From assembly GCF_014196765.1 (NCBI RefSeq), contig NZ_JACIEE010000005.1:485309-549308 (forward strand): 64,000 bases of DNA. The letters are read 5' to 3'. The stretch comes from Mycoplana azooxidifex (GTDB lineage: Bacteria > Pseudomonadota > Alphaproteobacteria > Rhizobiales > Rhizobiaceae). The notes beneath the pieces were generated by a model, which did not search any database, was not told the origin of the DNA, and worked only from the letters and a program-made list of their open reading frames with translations. The position numbers and the translations under genes are program-made. This document shows, piece by piece, positions 42,302 to 51,012 of the stretch (positions are counted from its first letter, which is position 1; each line of letters begins with the position of its first letter).

Positions 42302-43291
42302 CTAGTGTGGGCGTTTCAGCGCGCCGATAGCCATAGCGAGCAGGATGAAGGCCCCGTTGAGGCCGTAGCGGAACGGCGCGCCCAGGCCGAGCAGGGTCAG
42401 GCCGTTGCCGAGGAAAGTGATGAACAGCCCACCGACAAGCACGCCCGGAATGGTGATTTCCGCCCTTCGCGACAGCAACGTGCCGAGATAGACGGCGGCA
42501 AAGGCGTCAAGCAGGTAGGGCTCGGCACCGCGCGGCACGGCAATGCCCGTGCGCGAGACAAGCGCCACGCCGGCCACCGCCGAAAGCAGGCCGGCGATGA
42601 CGAAGCCGCCGGCAAACACCGCGCGGATGTCGATGCCGGCGAGCATCGCCGCGCGCGCATTGCCGCCGACTGCCTTCGCGCGCCGGGCAAAGGGCGTGAA
42701 GGTCATCACCGCCAGCATGATCATGAAGATGAGGATGCCGAGCAGGACCAAGGCCGAGATGCCGAATATCTTGCCCTGGCCGATGAAGAAGAAGGCGCGC
42801 GTCAGTCCACGCGGCAAGGAGAAGAGGATCTGCGGCTCGGCGCCATTGGTCATCATCAACTCGCCCGAGCGGATGATGAACATCATGCCAAGCGTGCCGA
42901 TCACCGCCGGTACGCCGACATAGGCTGCGATGAGGCCGTTGACGAGGCCGATGCCGACACCGAAGGCGAGCGGCGCGGCGATGACCAGCCAGAGCGGCTG
43001 ACCGTTCAGCACGAGGATCGCAGCGATCAGCCCCGCTCCGTCGGCGATCTGGGCGACGGAGAGATCGACGCCTCGCATCGACATCACCACGGCCAGTCCG
43101 AAGGAAATGACGATCAGCACCACGCTTTGGTGCATGACATTGGCGATGTTGGCGGGGCTCAGGAAAACCGGCTTGAGGATGGCGAAGACGACGAGCACGC
43201 CGAGCATGCCGATTGCCGGGCCATAGGTGCGCAGCATATCGACGAGGGTCGCCGACAAGGCTGGGTGCGGGGAGGTGGACGAGGTTTGCAT
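42302..43291 (-). CDS. RbsC-like sugar ABC transporter permease
   Basis: A 329-residue permease of the BPD_transp_2 (RbsC/FrcC) family. Hydrophobic helices and the conserved AAYVGVPAVIGTLGMMFIIR segment are visible, along with FARRAKAVGGNARAAMLAGI and AVFAGGFVIAGLLSAVAGVA, where the ATPase-contacting loop begins GGN-x-x-AA. It follows the fused ATPase-permease gene after 10 bases. Together these give two permease chains per ATPase, a heterodimeric channel. Confidence 0.88.
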   Translation of the reverse strand: MQTSSTSPHPALSATLVDMLRTYGPAIGMLGVLVVFAILKPVFLSPANIANVMHQSVVLIVISFGLAVVMSMRGVDLSVAQIADGAGLIAAILVLNGQPLWLVIAAPLAFGVGIGLVNGLIAAYVGVPAVIGTLGMMFIIRSGELMMTNGAEPQILFSLPRGLTRAFFFIGQGKIFGISALVLLGILIFMIMLAVMTFTPFARRAKAVGGNARAAMLAGIDIRAVFAGGFVIAGLLSAVAGVALVSRTGIAVPRGAEPYLLDAFAAVYLGTLLSRRAEITIPGVLVGGLFITFLGNGLTLLGLGAPFRYGLNGAFILLAMAIGALKRPH

Positions 43292-43301
43292 CGGGCGCTC
43301 C

Positions 43302-45818
43302 CTAGAAGATCAGCACCTGGCCGATGGCGCGGCGGCGGAAGACGCCAAGCGCAATCGACAGGATCAGGATGAGGCCCTGCACGCCCGGCAGCGCCTGGCT
43401 GGAGACACCGATGAGGATCAGGCCGTTCGACAGCGAGGCGAGGAAGATGGCGGCGATCACCGTGCCGACGACATCGAGCTCGCCCGCCTTGGTCAGCGTG
43501 CTGCCGAGGAAGGCGGCGGCGAGCGCCGAGATGAGGAAATCGACGCCGGTTGCCAGTGCCGAGGCGCCGTAGCTATAGGCCGACAGGATGACGCCGGCGA
43601 GACCCAGAATCAGCCCGCCGATGGCAAACGAGGCAAAGGCATAGGCGGGCTTCGTCACGCCGCGCAGGTTGGCCGCGACCGGATTCAGGCCGACGGCGTA
43701 CATGCGAAGCCCTAGCCGTGTGCGCTTTAATACGACGTGCAGCAGCGCTGTGACGATCACCAAGAGGATGAAGACGAAGGGAACCGGCCCGACATAGCCC
43801 TGGCCGAGGAAGAAGAATTCGGGCGGGCCGGAGAGCGTCAGCGCCTGCCCGCCATTGTAAAGCAGCGTCCCGCCCATGGCGACGAACATCATGCCGAGGG
43901 TGGCGACGAAGGGCGGCATGCGGAGAAGCAGCACGAGGCCGGCATTCACCGTGCCGATCGCCAGGCCGAGGCCGCCGCCGAAGAGAATGGCGGCGAGCGT
44001 TCCCTGCCCGGCAAGCAGCGTGCCCGCGGCGAGATTGGCGGCGAACTGACTGGTGGCGCCGGCCGACATATCGAAGCCGCCGGCAATCAACACCACCGTC
44101 AGCCCGAGCGCGATGAAAGCAAGCACGCTGCCCTGCTTCAGCACGTCGAAGATATTGCCGATGCCAAGGAAATGCGGTGCAAGCAGCGCGATGACGGCGA
44201 TGGTCACGACCATGCCAAGCGCTGTGCCCCAGCGCGACAGAAGTCGCTCGACACGGCCTGTGTCCGCGGGGACAGCGCTTGTTCCGGCCACATCCTCTTC
44301 CTGACCGGTGGCCGAAGCCCAGTTGAGCAGCGCCTCGGGCGTCGCCTCGCATTGGTCCTCGAAAGTTTTGACAATTTTGCCCTTTGCCATGACGACGGTG
44401 CGGTCGCACATGGCGGAGATTTCCTCGAAATCCGAGGAGATGAAGATGATCGCGGCCCCTTGGCGCGCCAGCTCGACCATCTGCCGGTAGATCTCGATCT
44501 TCGAACCGACATCGACGCCGGTGGTCGGTTCGTCGAAGAGAAAGACCTGCGAATTGCCGGTGAGCCAGCGGCCCACGACGACCTTCTGCTGGTTGCCGCC
44601 GGAGAGGTTGCGGGTCAGCGGCCTGATCGAGGCCGGCTGGATCTTCAGCCGCTCGACCAACTCACGCGCGGCATTGGCTTCGGCGACCGGATTGAACAGG
44701 CCAAAGCGCGCCCAGCGGGAAATGTTCGGTAGTGACAGGTTCTCGCGCACCGTCATGTCTATGACGAGACCCTCGTGCCGACGATCCTCGGGGATCAGCG
44801 AGAAACCGTCATTCTTGGCGTCGCGCGGCGTTGCCGGGTCGGAGGCCCGTCCGTCGATGGTAACGCTCCCCTGCCGCCGTTTTAACGCGCCGACCAGTGT
44901 CAGCGCCAGTTCCGAGCGGCCGGCGCCGACGAGGCCGGCAATGCCGAGGATCTCGCCGCGCCGCACAGTGAGGTCGACCCCGTTGAGCTTGTGTCCATGC
45001 GCAAGATCGCGCACCTCGAGCAGCGGCTGGCCGATCGGCACCACTTCCTTCGGATAGAGCTGGGCAATGTCGCGGCCGACGATCATCTTGACGACATCGG
45101 CGCGAGAGACGCCGTCGACCGGCAGCGTGCCGATCAGCTTGCCATCGCGCAACACGCTGATGCGGTCGACAAGGCTCAGGACTTCATCGAGATAGTGGGA
45201 GATATAGATGACGGTGACGCCCTGGTCGCGCAAGCCGCGGACGATTCCGAAAAGATGCTCGGCCTCATGATCGCTCAGCGACGCGGTCGGCTCGTCGAGT
45301 ATCAGCGCCGTCGGGTTGCGCATCAGCGCCGCGGCGATCGCCACCTGCGCCCGCTCGGCGATGGAAAGATCGCGCACAAGCGTATCGGCGGAAAATCCGG
45401 CATCGATGCGTTTCAGCGCCGCATCGACGCGTTCGCGCATGGCGCCGCGGTCGAGCAGCCCAAGCGCGCCGGTCATCTCGCTGCCGAGCAGTATGTTGTT
45501 GGCGACGTCGAACTGGGGAACGAGCTGCTGGTCCTGGTGGACGATGGCGACACCACGTGCCTCGGCGTCCCGCGTATCGCGCAGGCGAACTGCCTCGCCG
45601 CCGATCCGGACCTCGCCGCCGTCCTGCTGGTAGACGCCCGTCAGGATCTTGACCAGCGTCGATTTGCCGGCGCCGTTCTGGCCGAGAAGCGCATGCACCT
45701 CGCCGCGCGTGATCGCCAGCGACACATCGTCGAGTGCGACGACGCCAGGAAAGACTTTGCGGATGGCTCGGCATTCAATGACAGTCTCGGACTGCCTGGA
45801 TCGTGGATCGGACATCAT
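43302..45818 (-). CDS. Fused RbsA-type ATPase (two domains) and RbsC-type permease
   Basis: An 838-residue fusion. The first 500 residues are an RbsA-type double ATPase: Walker A GQNGAGKST (about 45), a degenerate first signature LSIAERAQ, Walker B LILDEPT, then the second domain with the classical degenerate Walker A GLVGAGRSE, signature LSGGNQQK and VFLFDEPT. A linker of about 40 residues leads to an RbsC-type permease (VLIAGGFDMSAGATSQFAAN, PPFVATLGMMFVAMGGTLLY, MYAVGLNPVAANLRGV). Normally these are separate genes. The fusion joins the ATPase directly to one half of the channel. No stop or frame change is seen between the halves. Confidence 0.9.
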   Translation of the reverse strand: MMSDPRSRQSETVIECRAIRKVFPGVVALDDVSLAITRGEVHALLGQNGAGKSTLVKILTGVYQQDGGEVRIGGEAVRLRDTRDAEARGVAIVHQDQQLVPQFDVANNILLGSEMTGALGLLDRGAMRERVDAALKRIDAGFSADTLVRDLSIAERAQVAIAAALMRNPTALILDEPTASLSDHEAEHLFGIVRGLRDQGVTVIYISHYLDEVLSLVDRISVLRDGKLIGTLPVDGVSRADVVKMIVGRDIAQLYPKEVVPIGQPLLEVRDLAHGHKLNGVDLTVRRGEILGIAGLVGAGRSELALTLVGALKRRQGSVTIDGRASDPATPRDAKNDGFSLIPEDRRHEGLVIDMTVRENLSLPNISRWARFGLFNPVAEANAARELVERLKIQPASIRPLTRNLSGGNQQKVVVGRWLTGNSQVFLFDEPTTGVDVGSKIEIYRQMVELARQGAAIIFISSDFEEISAMCDRTVVMAKGKIVKTFEDQCEATPEALLNWASATGQEEDVAGTSAVPADTGRVERLLSRWGTALGMVVTIAVIALLAPHFLGIGNIFDVLKQGSVLAFIALGLTVVLIAGGFDMSAGATSQFAANLAAGTLLAGQGTLAAILFGGGLGLAIGTVNAGLVLLLRMPPFVATLGMMFVAMGGTLLYNGGQALTLSGPPEFFFLGQGYVGPVPFVFILLVIVTALLHVVLKRTRLGLRMYAVGLNPVAANLRGVTKPAYAFASFAIGGLILGLAGVILSAYSYGASALATGVDFLISALAAAFLGSTLTKAGELDVVGTVIAAIFLASLSNGLILIGVSSQALPGVQGLILILSIALGVFRRRAIGQVLIF

Positions 45819-45846
45819 TCAGGACTTCAGTTGTCGGAAGGAGAGG

Positions 45847-45870
45847 GCCGGAGGAGATGGCTCCTCCGGC
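45847..45870 (-). terminator. Intercistronic hairpin between binding-protein and ATPase-permease genes
   Basis: A perfect 10-bp stem, GCCGGAGGAG (45847-45856) with CTCCTCCGGC (45861-45870), lies in the 63-base gap after the binding-protein gene. On the minus strand it is followed by CCTCTCCTTCC, not a strong T-run. Such structures commonly protect the upstream message so that more binding protein than transporter is made. Confidence 0.5.
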
Positions 45871-45881
45871 AGTGGCGCGCC

Positions 45882-46925
45882 TTATGGGAGGATCGGGCGC
45901 ACGACGACGAGGTCAGAGGTCTGCGGATAGCGGCCCTCGACATCGGTCTTGGCAATACCGAGATCGTCCCAGATCGTCTCGCCCCAGCGTTTCTCCGCGG
46001 CCGCGACGCCATTCGCATGGGTGGCGATATACACCTCGGTGAAGATGGCGCTCGGGAAGGACTTCTCGCCGCCGACAGACTTGGTGATCGCTTCCGCCGC
46101 GAGCTTGCCGATTGCCGGAACGTCCTGGACGATGGTGGCCACGAAAGGGCTTTCCTCGTCGAGCAGCATCTGGAAGCCGATGCGGTCGCCGTCGATCGAG
46201 GCGATCTTGATCTCGCTGCGGCCGGCGCGGCGCGTCGCTTCCACGGCGCCGGAGACGAGCAGGTCATAGGCGCCCCAGACGCCAGCGATGCTGCCGGCTT
46301 CCGGATTGGCGGTCAGCAGGTCTTCCATCTGCGTCTGCACCTTGGCAGCGCTGTGCTCGGTCGGGACCCACTGGACCTTGACGGCCGGATAGTCGGCGAC
46401 GACCGCCTCGAAGACGCGCTTGCGCGTTTCGAGCAGCGGCGCGCCAGGCACCCAGAAGCCGATGACCGTGCCCTTGTAGTCGATGGCCGACAGCAGCGAG
46501 CGCGCGAGCATCGCCGCCATCAAGCTCTCGTCACCGCCGACATCGGCGATCGCACCTTCGGTCTTGGAACCGACCGAGGTGGTGATGACCGGGATGTTGG
46601 CGGCGTTGGCCTTGGCGATGACCGGGGCAAGCTGCTGCGGATCGCCGAGCTGGACGATGATGCCGGCAACGCCGGAATTGATCAGGTTCTCGATGTTCTC
46701 ATTGTGCTTGCGCGGATCCGTACCGCCATCGGTTACGACAACTTCCGCGCCGGCCGTCTTGAGCACGCTTTCGGCGCCCGCGATGATGTCGCGATTGTAG
46801 TCGTTGGTGATTTCGCGCGCGGCGAGCCCGATCTTCTTGCCGGCCAGCTCCTGCGAATATGCTGCCGTCGACACGAGCAGCGACGCCACAAGCGTCGTCA
46901 ATCCGATACCCTTCAACAGGTTCAT
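45882..46925 (-). CDS. Sugar-type periplasmic binding protein (RbsB/LacI fold)
   Basis: A 347-residue binding protein of the pentose/hexose family. Signal peptide about residues 1-24 (LVASLLVSTAAYSQE, cleavage after AYS or YSQ). The start at 46925 has an ideal GGAGGA ribosome site. The mature protein includes KIGLAAREITNDYNRDIIAG, DPRKHNENIENLINSGVAGI and IVQLGDPQQLAPVIAKANAA, the periplasmic_binding_4 pattern. First gene of the operon with the fused transporter, permease, amidohydrolase and SorC regulator. Confidence 0.88.
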   Translation of the reverse strand: MNLLKGIGLTTLVASLLVSTAAYSQELAGKKIGLAAREITNDYNRDIIAGAESVLKTAGAEVVVTDGGTDPRKHNENIENLINSGVAGIIVQLGDPQQLAPVIAKANAANIPVITTSVGSKTEGAIADVGGDESLMAAMLARSLLSAIDYKGTVIGFWVPGAPLLETRKRVFEAVVADYPAVKVQWVPTEHSAAKVQTQMEDLLTANPEAGSIAGVWGAYDLLVSGAVEATRRAGRSEIKIASIDGDRIGFQMLLDEESPFVATIVQDVPAIGKLAAEAITKSVGGEKSFPSAIFTEVYIATHANGVAAAEKRWGETIWDDLGIAKTDVEGRYPQTSDLVVVRPILP

Positions 46926-47353
46926 TCGTTCCTCCTCCTTGTTGATTGACCGAACTGTTAGATGAATTCGATCAATTGCTCCTTGCGTAAATAATTGATC
47001 GAGAAGATGCGCCACGTCAATGTAAATTCCGTCGATATATCCAAACTTTTATTCTGCTTGGCATCATTTGATCGACTCTCGGAAGTGCTGGAGATATGTC
47101 ATGAAGCTCAGGCAGCAGCCTCTGCAGGAGCTTCCAGGGCGCGATCGCGCCGAGGCGATGCAGATGGACAGCGATGGCTGAGCGTTTCGTGCGGGGCGGA
47201 ACGAAGAGATTTCGCACTGCGGAGAAGACGATTGCTGAGACCTGTGCGATCAATGCTCAACGCCGGGCATGACATGTCGTCGTGCCGCTTCGTAGGAGCG
47301 GAGCTAGTCGGCAACGATATGCTTCGGCCCAGTTTTCGCAGCTTTCGGGCCGT
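46926..47353. other. 428-bp intergenic region
   Basis: This holds the promoter of the leftward sugar-type operon, with the inverted repeat annotated at 46968-47002, and the downstream side of the chromate transporter genes. No other feature is visible: the short open frames here have no family resemblance. Confidence 0.55.
46968..47002 (-). promoter_or_regulatory. Perfect 10-bp inverted repeat, candidate SorC operator
   Basis: TCGATCAATT (46968-46977) and AATTGATCGA (46993-47002) are exact reverse complements 15 bases apart, 43 bases upstream of the binding-protein start. A further half-like TTGATCGA appears near 47067. Position and symmetry suit an operator for the SorC regulator encoded at the end of the same operon. 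Confidence 0.5.
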
Positions 47354-47908
47354 TTAGATGGGCATGCGCATAAGGACAGTCAGAACCGCACCGAACCCCA
47401 AGACGACGATCGCCGACATGTTGGGGCGCAGCATCAACAGCATCGTGGACACAGCGGTTATGAACGCTGCTGCGAACCCTCCGCCGACCAGGCGAAAAAG
47501 TGTCATGCTGCCTGCAATACTCAATCCGACCCCTACTGGAGCAAGCCCTTTGCGCAACGCCCTGTTCCATTTCTTTTCGCTATGGTGATTGGAAAGTCGA
47601 AAGACCCCATAGCAGAGCAAGGCCGACGGCATCATCAGCGCGAGGGTGGCGACAAGCGCTCCCGCCCATCCCGCCACCTTCCAGCCGATCAGTGTGGAAA
47701 GCATCGTGCCCGGCCCTGGTGCTGCCCGGGCAACGGCGAACATTTCCACGAATTGTTCTGCGGTAATCCACTTTTGAATATCCACCGCCTGGTGCTGCAA
47801 TCCAGGAATGATCGCCGATCCACCTCCTACCGACAGAAGCGAGAACGGTGCCAGGACAGCGATCAGCGCGACAAGAATATTGTGGTCATCCTTCACAACG
47901 TTCTCCAT
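47354..47908 (-). CDS. chrA: Chromate transporter, C-terminal-type half (short-chain ChrA)
   Basis: A 184-residue half-size CHR protein. It has VGGGSAIIPGLQHQ and ARAAPGPGTMLSTLIGWKVA, the conserved CHR-domain motifs (GGG and (A/L)PGP), then about five hydrophobic helices. In short-chain CHR systems two half proteins act as a pair and export chromate or act on sulfate analogues. Its start overlaps the partner gene by 16 bases. ATG 47908 gives the normal half length. Confidence 0.83.
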   Translation of the reverse strand: MENVVKDDHNILVALIAVLAPFSLLSVGGGSAIIPGLQHQAVDIQKWITAEQFVEMFAVARAAPGPGTMLSTLIGWKVAGWAGALVATLALMMPSALLCYGVFRLSNHHSEKKWNRALRKGLAPVGVGLSIAGSMTLFRLVGGGFAAAFITAVSTMLLMLRPNMSAIVVLGFGAVLTVLMRMPI

Positions 47909-48477
47909 GCCAAGGTTACACTGATCGCCGCGAAACACAGGACTACCGGCAACATCGGCCAATGCAGGACGCCAACGCAAAACGCAGTTCCCGCAATGAC
48001 TGCAAGGCCCGGAGGAAAAGCAATGGTACGGCGGATGCCGCGTATGCAGATGATCATCAGCATTCCGATGGCGGCGAAGACGACGCCATCGGAGATCGCC
48101 TGAAACACCGGATTGTGCGACAGAGTGCCGTAAACGGTGTAAAGGCCGAGGACGGCGAAGAAGGGCCCGACCAGCAGTGCCAAGCAGCAGGCCAGGACTC
48201 CGACGCTACCGGTAAAACGGCTACAGCAGCAAATGGTCAAGTTGGTTATTGTAGGTCCGGGCAACATCTGGGCGAAAGCAAAGCTGCTTGCGAAGTCTTC
48301 ATCCGTCATCCAACCGCGACGCTGCACGAACTCTCGGTAAAGCCACCCGGAAAGCCCTCCGCCGAAGCTCATCAGTCCGACTTTCAGACAGAAGAGAACG
48401 AGCCTGGCGATCGTAGGCCCCTCCCCTACTCTGTCTATCGACCTGGCAGTCGGCACCTCGGATTCATTGTCGGACAT
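47893..48477 (-). CDS. chrA: Chromate transporter, N-terminal-type half (short-chain ChrA)
   Basis: A 194-residue half-size CHR protein. Landmarks are LKVGLMSFGGGLSGWLYREF then VQRRGWMTDEDF, and FAQMLPGPTITNLTI, the matching CHR motifs. It precedes the other half and the two genes overlap, so the proteins should be made as a pair. Chromate competes with sulfate for uptake, which fits a sulfur-rich context, but the pair may also be unrelated to it. Confidence 0.85.
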   Translation of the reverse strand: MSDNESEVPTARSIDRVGEGPTIARLVLFCLKVGLMSFGGGLSGWLYREFVQRRGWMTDEDFASSFAFAQMLPGPTITNLTICCCSRFTGSVGVLACCLALLVGPFFAVLGLYTVYGTLSHNPVFQAISDGVVFAAIGMLMIICIRGIRRTIAFPPGLAVIAGTAFCVGVLHWPMLPVVLCFAAISVTLAWRTL

Positions 48478-48486
48478 GGCGGCGGC

Positions 48487-48795
48487 CTAAACCGAGGGAA
48501 GCCATTGGAGTGAAGGGAACGCCCGGCCAAGAAGCGTGGGGGGCCACGGAATATGCAAAGTGCGATCGAAGACGAAGTATACGAACAGCGACAGGCAGAG
48601 TGCTTGCGCAAGTACGACATGCCACTTCTCCCTTGCCTCGACCCGCATGAACAGGATCACGAATATCGGGATCGACGGGATCAAACCGATGGCTGCCATC
48701 GACACCATCAATCCGATCAGCCAGCCGAAGAAGATAGCCGCTCGGGTTACCACTTCGCGCTTCGTGAGATGCCCCGTATCGGATTCCAGATCCAT
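48487..48795 (-). pseudogene. TctB-like tripartite tricarboxylate transporter subunit, N-terminally truncated
   Basis: A 102-residue stub. The two remaining helices (AIFFGWLIGLMVSMAAIGLI and QALCLSLFVYFVFDRTLHIP) and the tail WPPTLLGRAFPSLQWLPSV follow the pattern of the C-terminal half of TctB small membrane subunits. A full protein has about 150-190 residues with four helices, and the first two are missing. The frame can be read back to 48870, exactly where the oppositely directed ATPase fragment begins. TctA and TctC genes are not present, so the protein is unlikely to function. Confidence 0.6.
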
Positions 48796-48855
48796 GTGAA
48801 TGCCTTCATCGTTCTCGGGATGCCAGAACAGGTCGACAATCAGGCACAGGATAGC

Positions 48856-49650
48856 GTGCTGGTCGGACATGACCTGCCCGAAACATCGGCGCCCTCAGAT
48901 GCGCCGAATGCCTCGACGGAAGAAGCGCTTTCGGCAACCAACCTGGTTGTCCACGGACGCGCGCCCGTCGAATTGACGGTGTACAAGGGCGAGATCGTAG
49001 GTCTCGCCGGCCTCGTCGGGTCTGGGCGTACGCGGCTAGCCCGCGCGCTGATCGGCGATGTGCGCAGTACCGGCACGATCAAGATCGGCGGCCGAAAGGT
49101 GGGGCGCCTGACGCCGGAACGCGCCACCCGCGCCGGTCTTGCGTTGGTGCCGGAAGACAGGAAGGTATCCGGGCTGGCACTCGGCGCTTCCGTCGAGGCC
49201 AACATCGTCGTCAGCGCCCTTGGCAAGCTGATGTCGGTCGTCGGCCTCGTACGCCCCGGCAGCAGACCGCGCCTGGCAACACAGATGATCAAGCGCTTCG
49301 TCATCCGCCCACCGGACCGCAAGAAGCTCGTCGGCAACCTCAGCGGCGGCAACGCGCAGAAGGTCCTGCTTGCCAGGGCCGTGGGCTCGAAGCCGGTCGC
49401 CATGATCCTCGACCAGCCGACGGCGGGCGTCGACATCGGCGCCAAGGCCGAGCTTCACAACCAGATACGCCTTTCCGCCCGGCAGGGCGCCGGAATCCTG
49501 GTCATTTCCGACGACCTGGATGAACTGCTCGAACTAAGCGACCGGATTCTTGTGGTGAACTCAGGCGTCGTGACAGGAAACCACCGGAAGGCGGATCTGA
49601 CCCCCGCCAGCCTGCTTGCCGACATGAGCCGTTCGACCACGAACGGCTGA
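48856..49650 (+). pseudogene. RbsA-type sugar ABC ATPase, second domain only
   Basis: About 264 residues corresponding to the C-terminal half of an RbsA-type double ATPase. It begins with VLVGHDL, as in the linker before the second domain, and runs through VYKGEIVGLAGLVGSGRTRL, LVPEDRKVSGLALGASVEAN, signature LSGGNAQK and Walker B MILDQPTAGVDIGAKAEL (the usual DEPT Glu is Gln here) to VISDDLDELLELSDRILVVN. The first nucleotide-binding domain is absent, and there is no permease or binding protein beside it. Upstream sequence is antisense to the TctB remnant, so this is a truncated relic. Confidence 0.72.
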
Positions 49651-49654
49651 CGGT

Positions 49655-50204
49655 TCAGCTGTTGCGGAACGACTTGAGCGCGGCCAACATCGCCTTGCCC
49701 TTGGCTGTCTCGCGCATGTCGAGGAGGTCCGTAAAGGTGAAGACGCAGGCGCCTTCGACCGGAGACTGTTCCATCGCGGCAAGGGCGAGGGCAAATTCCG
49801 GCGCGGAGATGTCGAAGCTCCGGCCCCGGCCGGCATGCATCCCCTCCAGATAGAGCGCCTTTGCCTGCAGCGTGCAGATCGCCTTCTGGCCGCTTCTATT
49901 TATGATGTCGGTCGCGACTTCCGCAGGCCAGTTCTCGCTTCGGCCGAGAATCTGGTGGTAGGCCATGACCTCGAAGACATCCACGACGCTCGCCAGCATT
50001 GCCGCGTTCTGGCCGAACACCTCTTCGACTGCATTGCCGAAATCCGATCGGAAGAACGGAAGTGTGTTGATCGAATATTGAAGCCCGCCCTTGATGGGTG
50101 CCAAAGCCTGTCGGACCCTTGCGATGGCCCGGACCGTCGGCAGTCAGGCGATGCCGCAGAAACCAGTCGTTGTCGTAAATTTTGACGCCGCGCCTAAGAT
50201 CCAA
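49655..50204 (-). pseudogene. Unrecognised gene with internal frameshift
   Basis: I do not recognise the family. One frame starts at a TTG (50204, AGGAG 7 bases upstream) with MDLRRGVKIYDNDWFLRHRL. It must shift near 50121-50131 to continue as VRQALAPIKGGLQYSINTLP and on to FRSDFGNAVEEVFGQNAAM, ending with MLAALKSFRNS. The joined product would have about 180 residues; a longer original with a lost N terminus is also possible. The frames match in style and composition on both sides of the shift, which argues for recent damage. It is convergent with the ATPase fragment and adjoins the RraA gene. Confidence 0.45.
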
Positions 50205-50327
50205 ATTTGCGCTCCTCTCAAATGCCCCACGCTGATTACCCGACCTGCCAGCCCTATGGCAATGAATGGCCTCGCGTTTTGTAGACGCCGACAAAGCTTG
50301 CGATAGCCGCATACACTGACATGTTCG

Positions 50328-51005
50328 TTATTCTATAAACTCGCAGCCGGCGTCGCGGAGCGCCTTGTCCACCCATTCGCGGTTGACCGTACCGGCTTCC
50401 GTCTCGGCCATCTGTTTCGTTTCTGCCTCGTGCTTCTTGGTTGCTGCTTTGAAGACGTCCGCGGTATCCGCCCTCGGCACGCAGACGACGCCGTCGAGAT
50501 CGCCGAGGATCAGGTCGCCCGGTTCGATCACCGTGCCGTTGATCGCGATCGGCAGTCCGATTTCGCCCGGTCCGGTGCGATAGGGACCGCGATGGGTCAC
50601 GCCGCAGGCAAAGACAGGGACATTACGCTCCAGGAACGCTTCCGCGTCGCGGATGGCACCATTCATGACGAAACCGGCAACGCCGCGGCGGATCGCATGA
50701 GCGAGCATCAGTTCGCCCATCAGCGAATTCGCCGTTTCGCCGGCAGCGTCGATGACGATCACGTCGCCGGGCTGCGCCATGTCGATCGCCTTATGCAGCA
50801 TCAAATTGTCGCCGGGGCGGCTTCGGACCGTCAACGCCGGGCCGGCGAGATTGCCCGACCTGTGCATCGGCCTGAGGCCAGTGCCTAGCGCACAGATGCG
50901 CGACATGGAATCGCTGACATTGGCGACAGGAAGGCTGCGGAAGGCATCCACGAGCGCCGGCTCGATACGATCCCAGTTCAGTTTGACGCGAAATCCGTAA
51001 CTCAT
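50328..51005 (-). CDS. RraA-like / HMG (4-hydroxy-4-methyl-2-oxoglutarate) aldolase-family protein
   Basis: A 225-residue member of the RraA fold. GDVIVIDAAGETANSLMGEL and HAIRRGVAGFVMNGAIRDAE contain the metal- and substrate-binding motif with the characteristic Gly-x-x-x-x-Asp-Ala pattern and the R-D pair. In this fold, class II pyruvate aldolases cleave or decarboxylate 2-oxo-4-hydroxy acids; RNase E inhibitor activity is found in E. coli RraA only. Start 51005 has a GAGGTTTCC ribosome site. Last gene of the CoA-transferase operon. Confidence 0.85.
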   Translation of the reverse strand: MSYGFRVKLNWDRIEPALVDAFRSLPVANVSDSMSRICALGTGLRPMHRSGNLAGPALTVRSRPGDNLMLHKAIDMAQPGDVIVIDAAGETANSLMGELMLAHAIRRGVAGFVMNGAIRDAEAFLERNVPVFACGVTHRGPYRTGPGEIGLPIAINGTVIEPGDLILGDLDGVVCVPRADTADVFKAATKKHEAETKQMAETEAGTVNREWVDKALRDAGCEFIE

Positions 51006-51012
51006 GGAAACC

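Noticed and set aside
47017..47253. 78-residue minus-strand frame between the sugar-type operon and chrA genes
   Set aside because: No ribosome site and no family resemblance; composition fits non-coding sequence.
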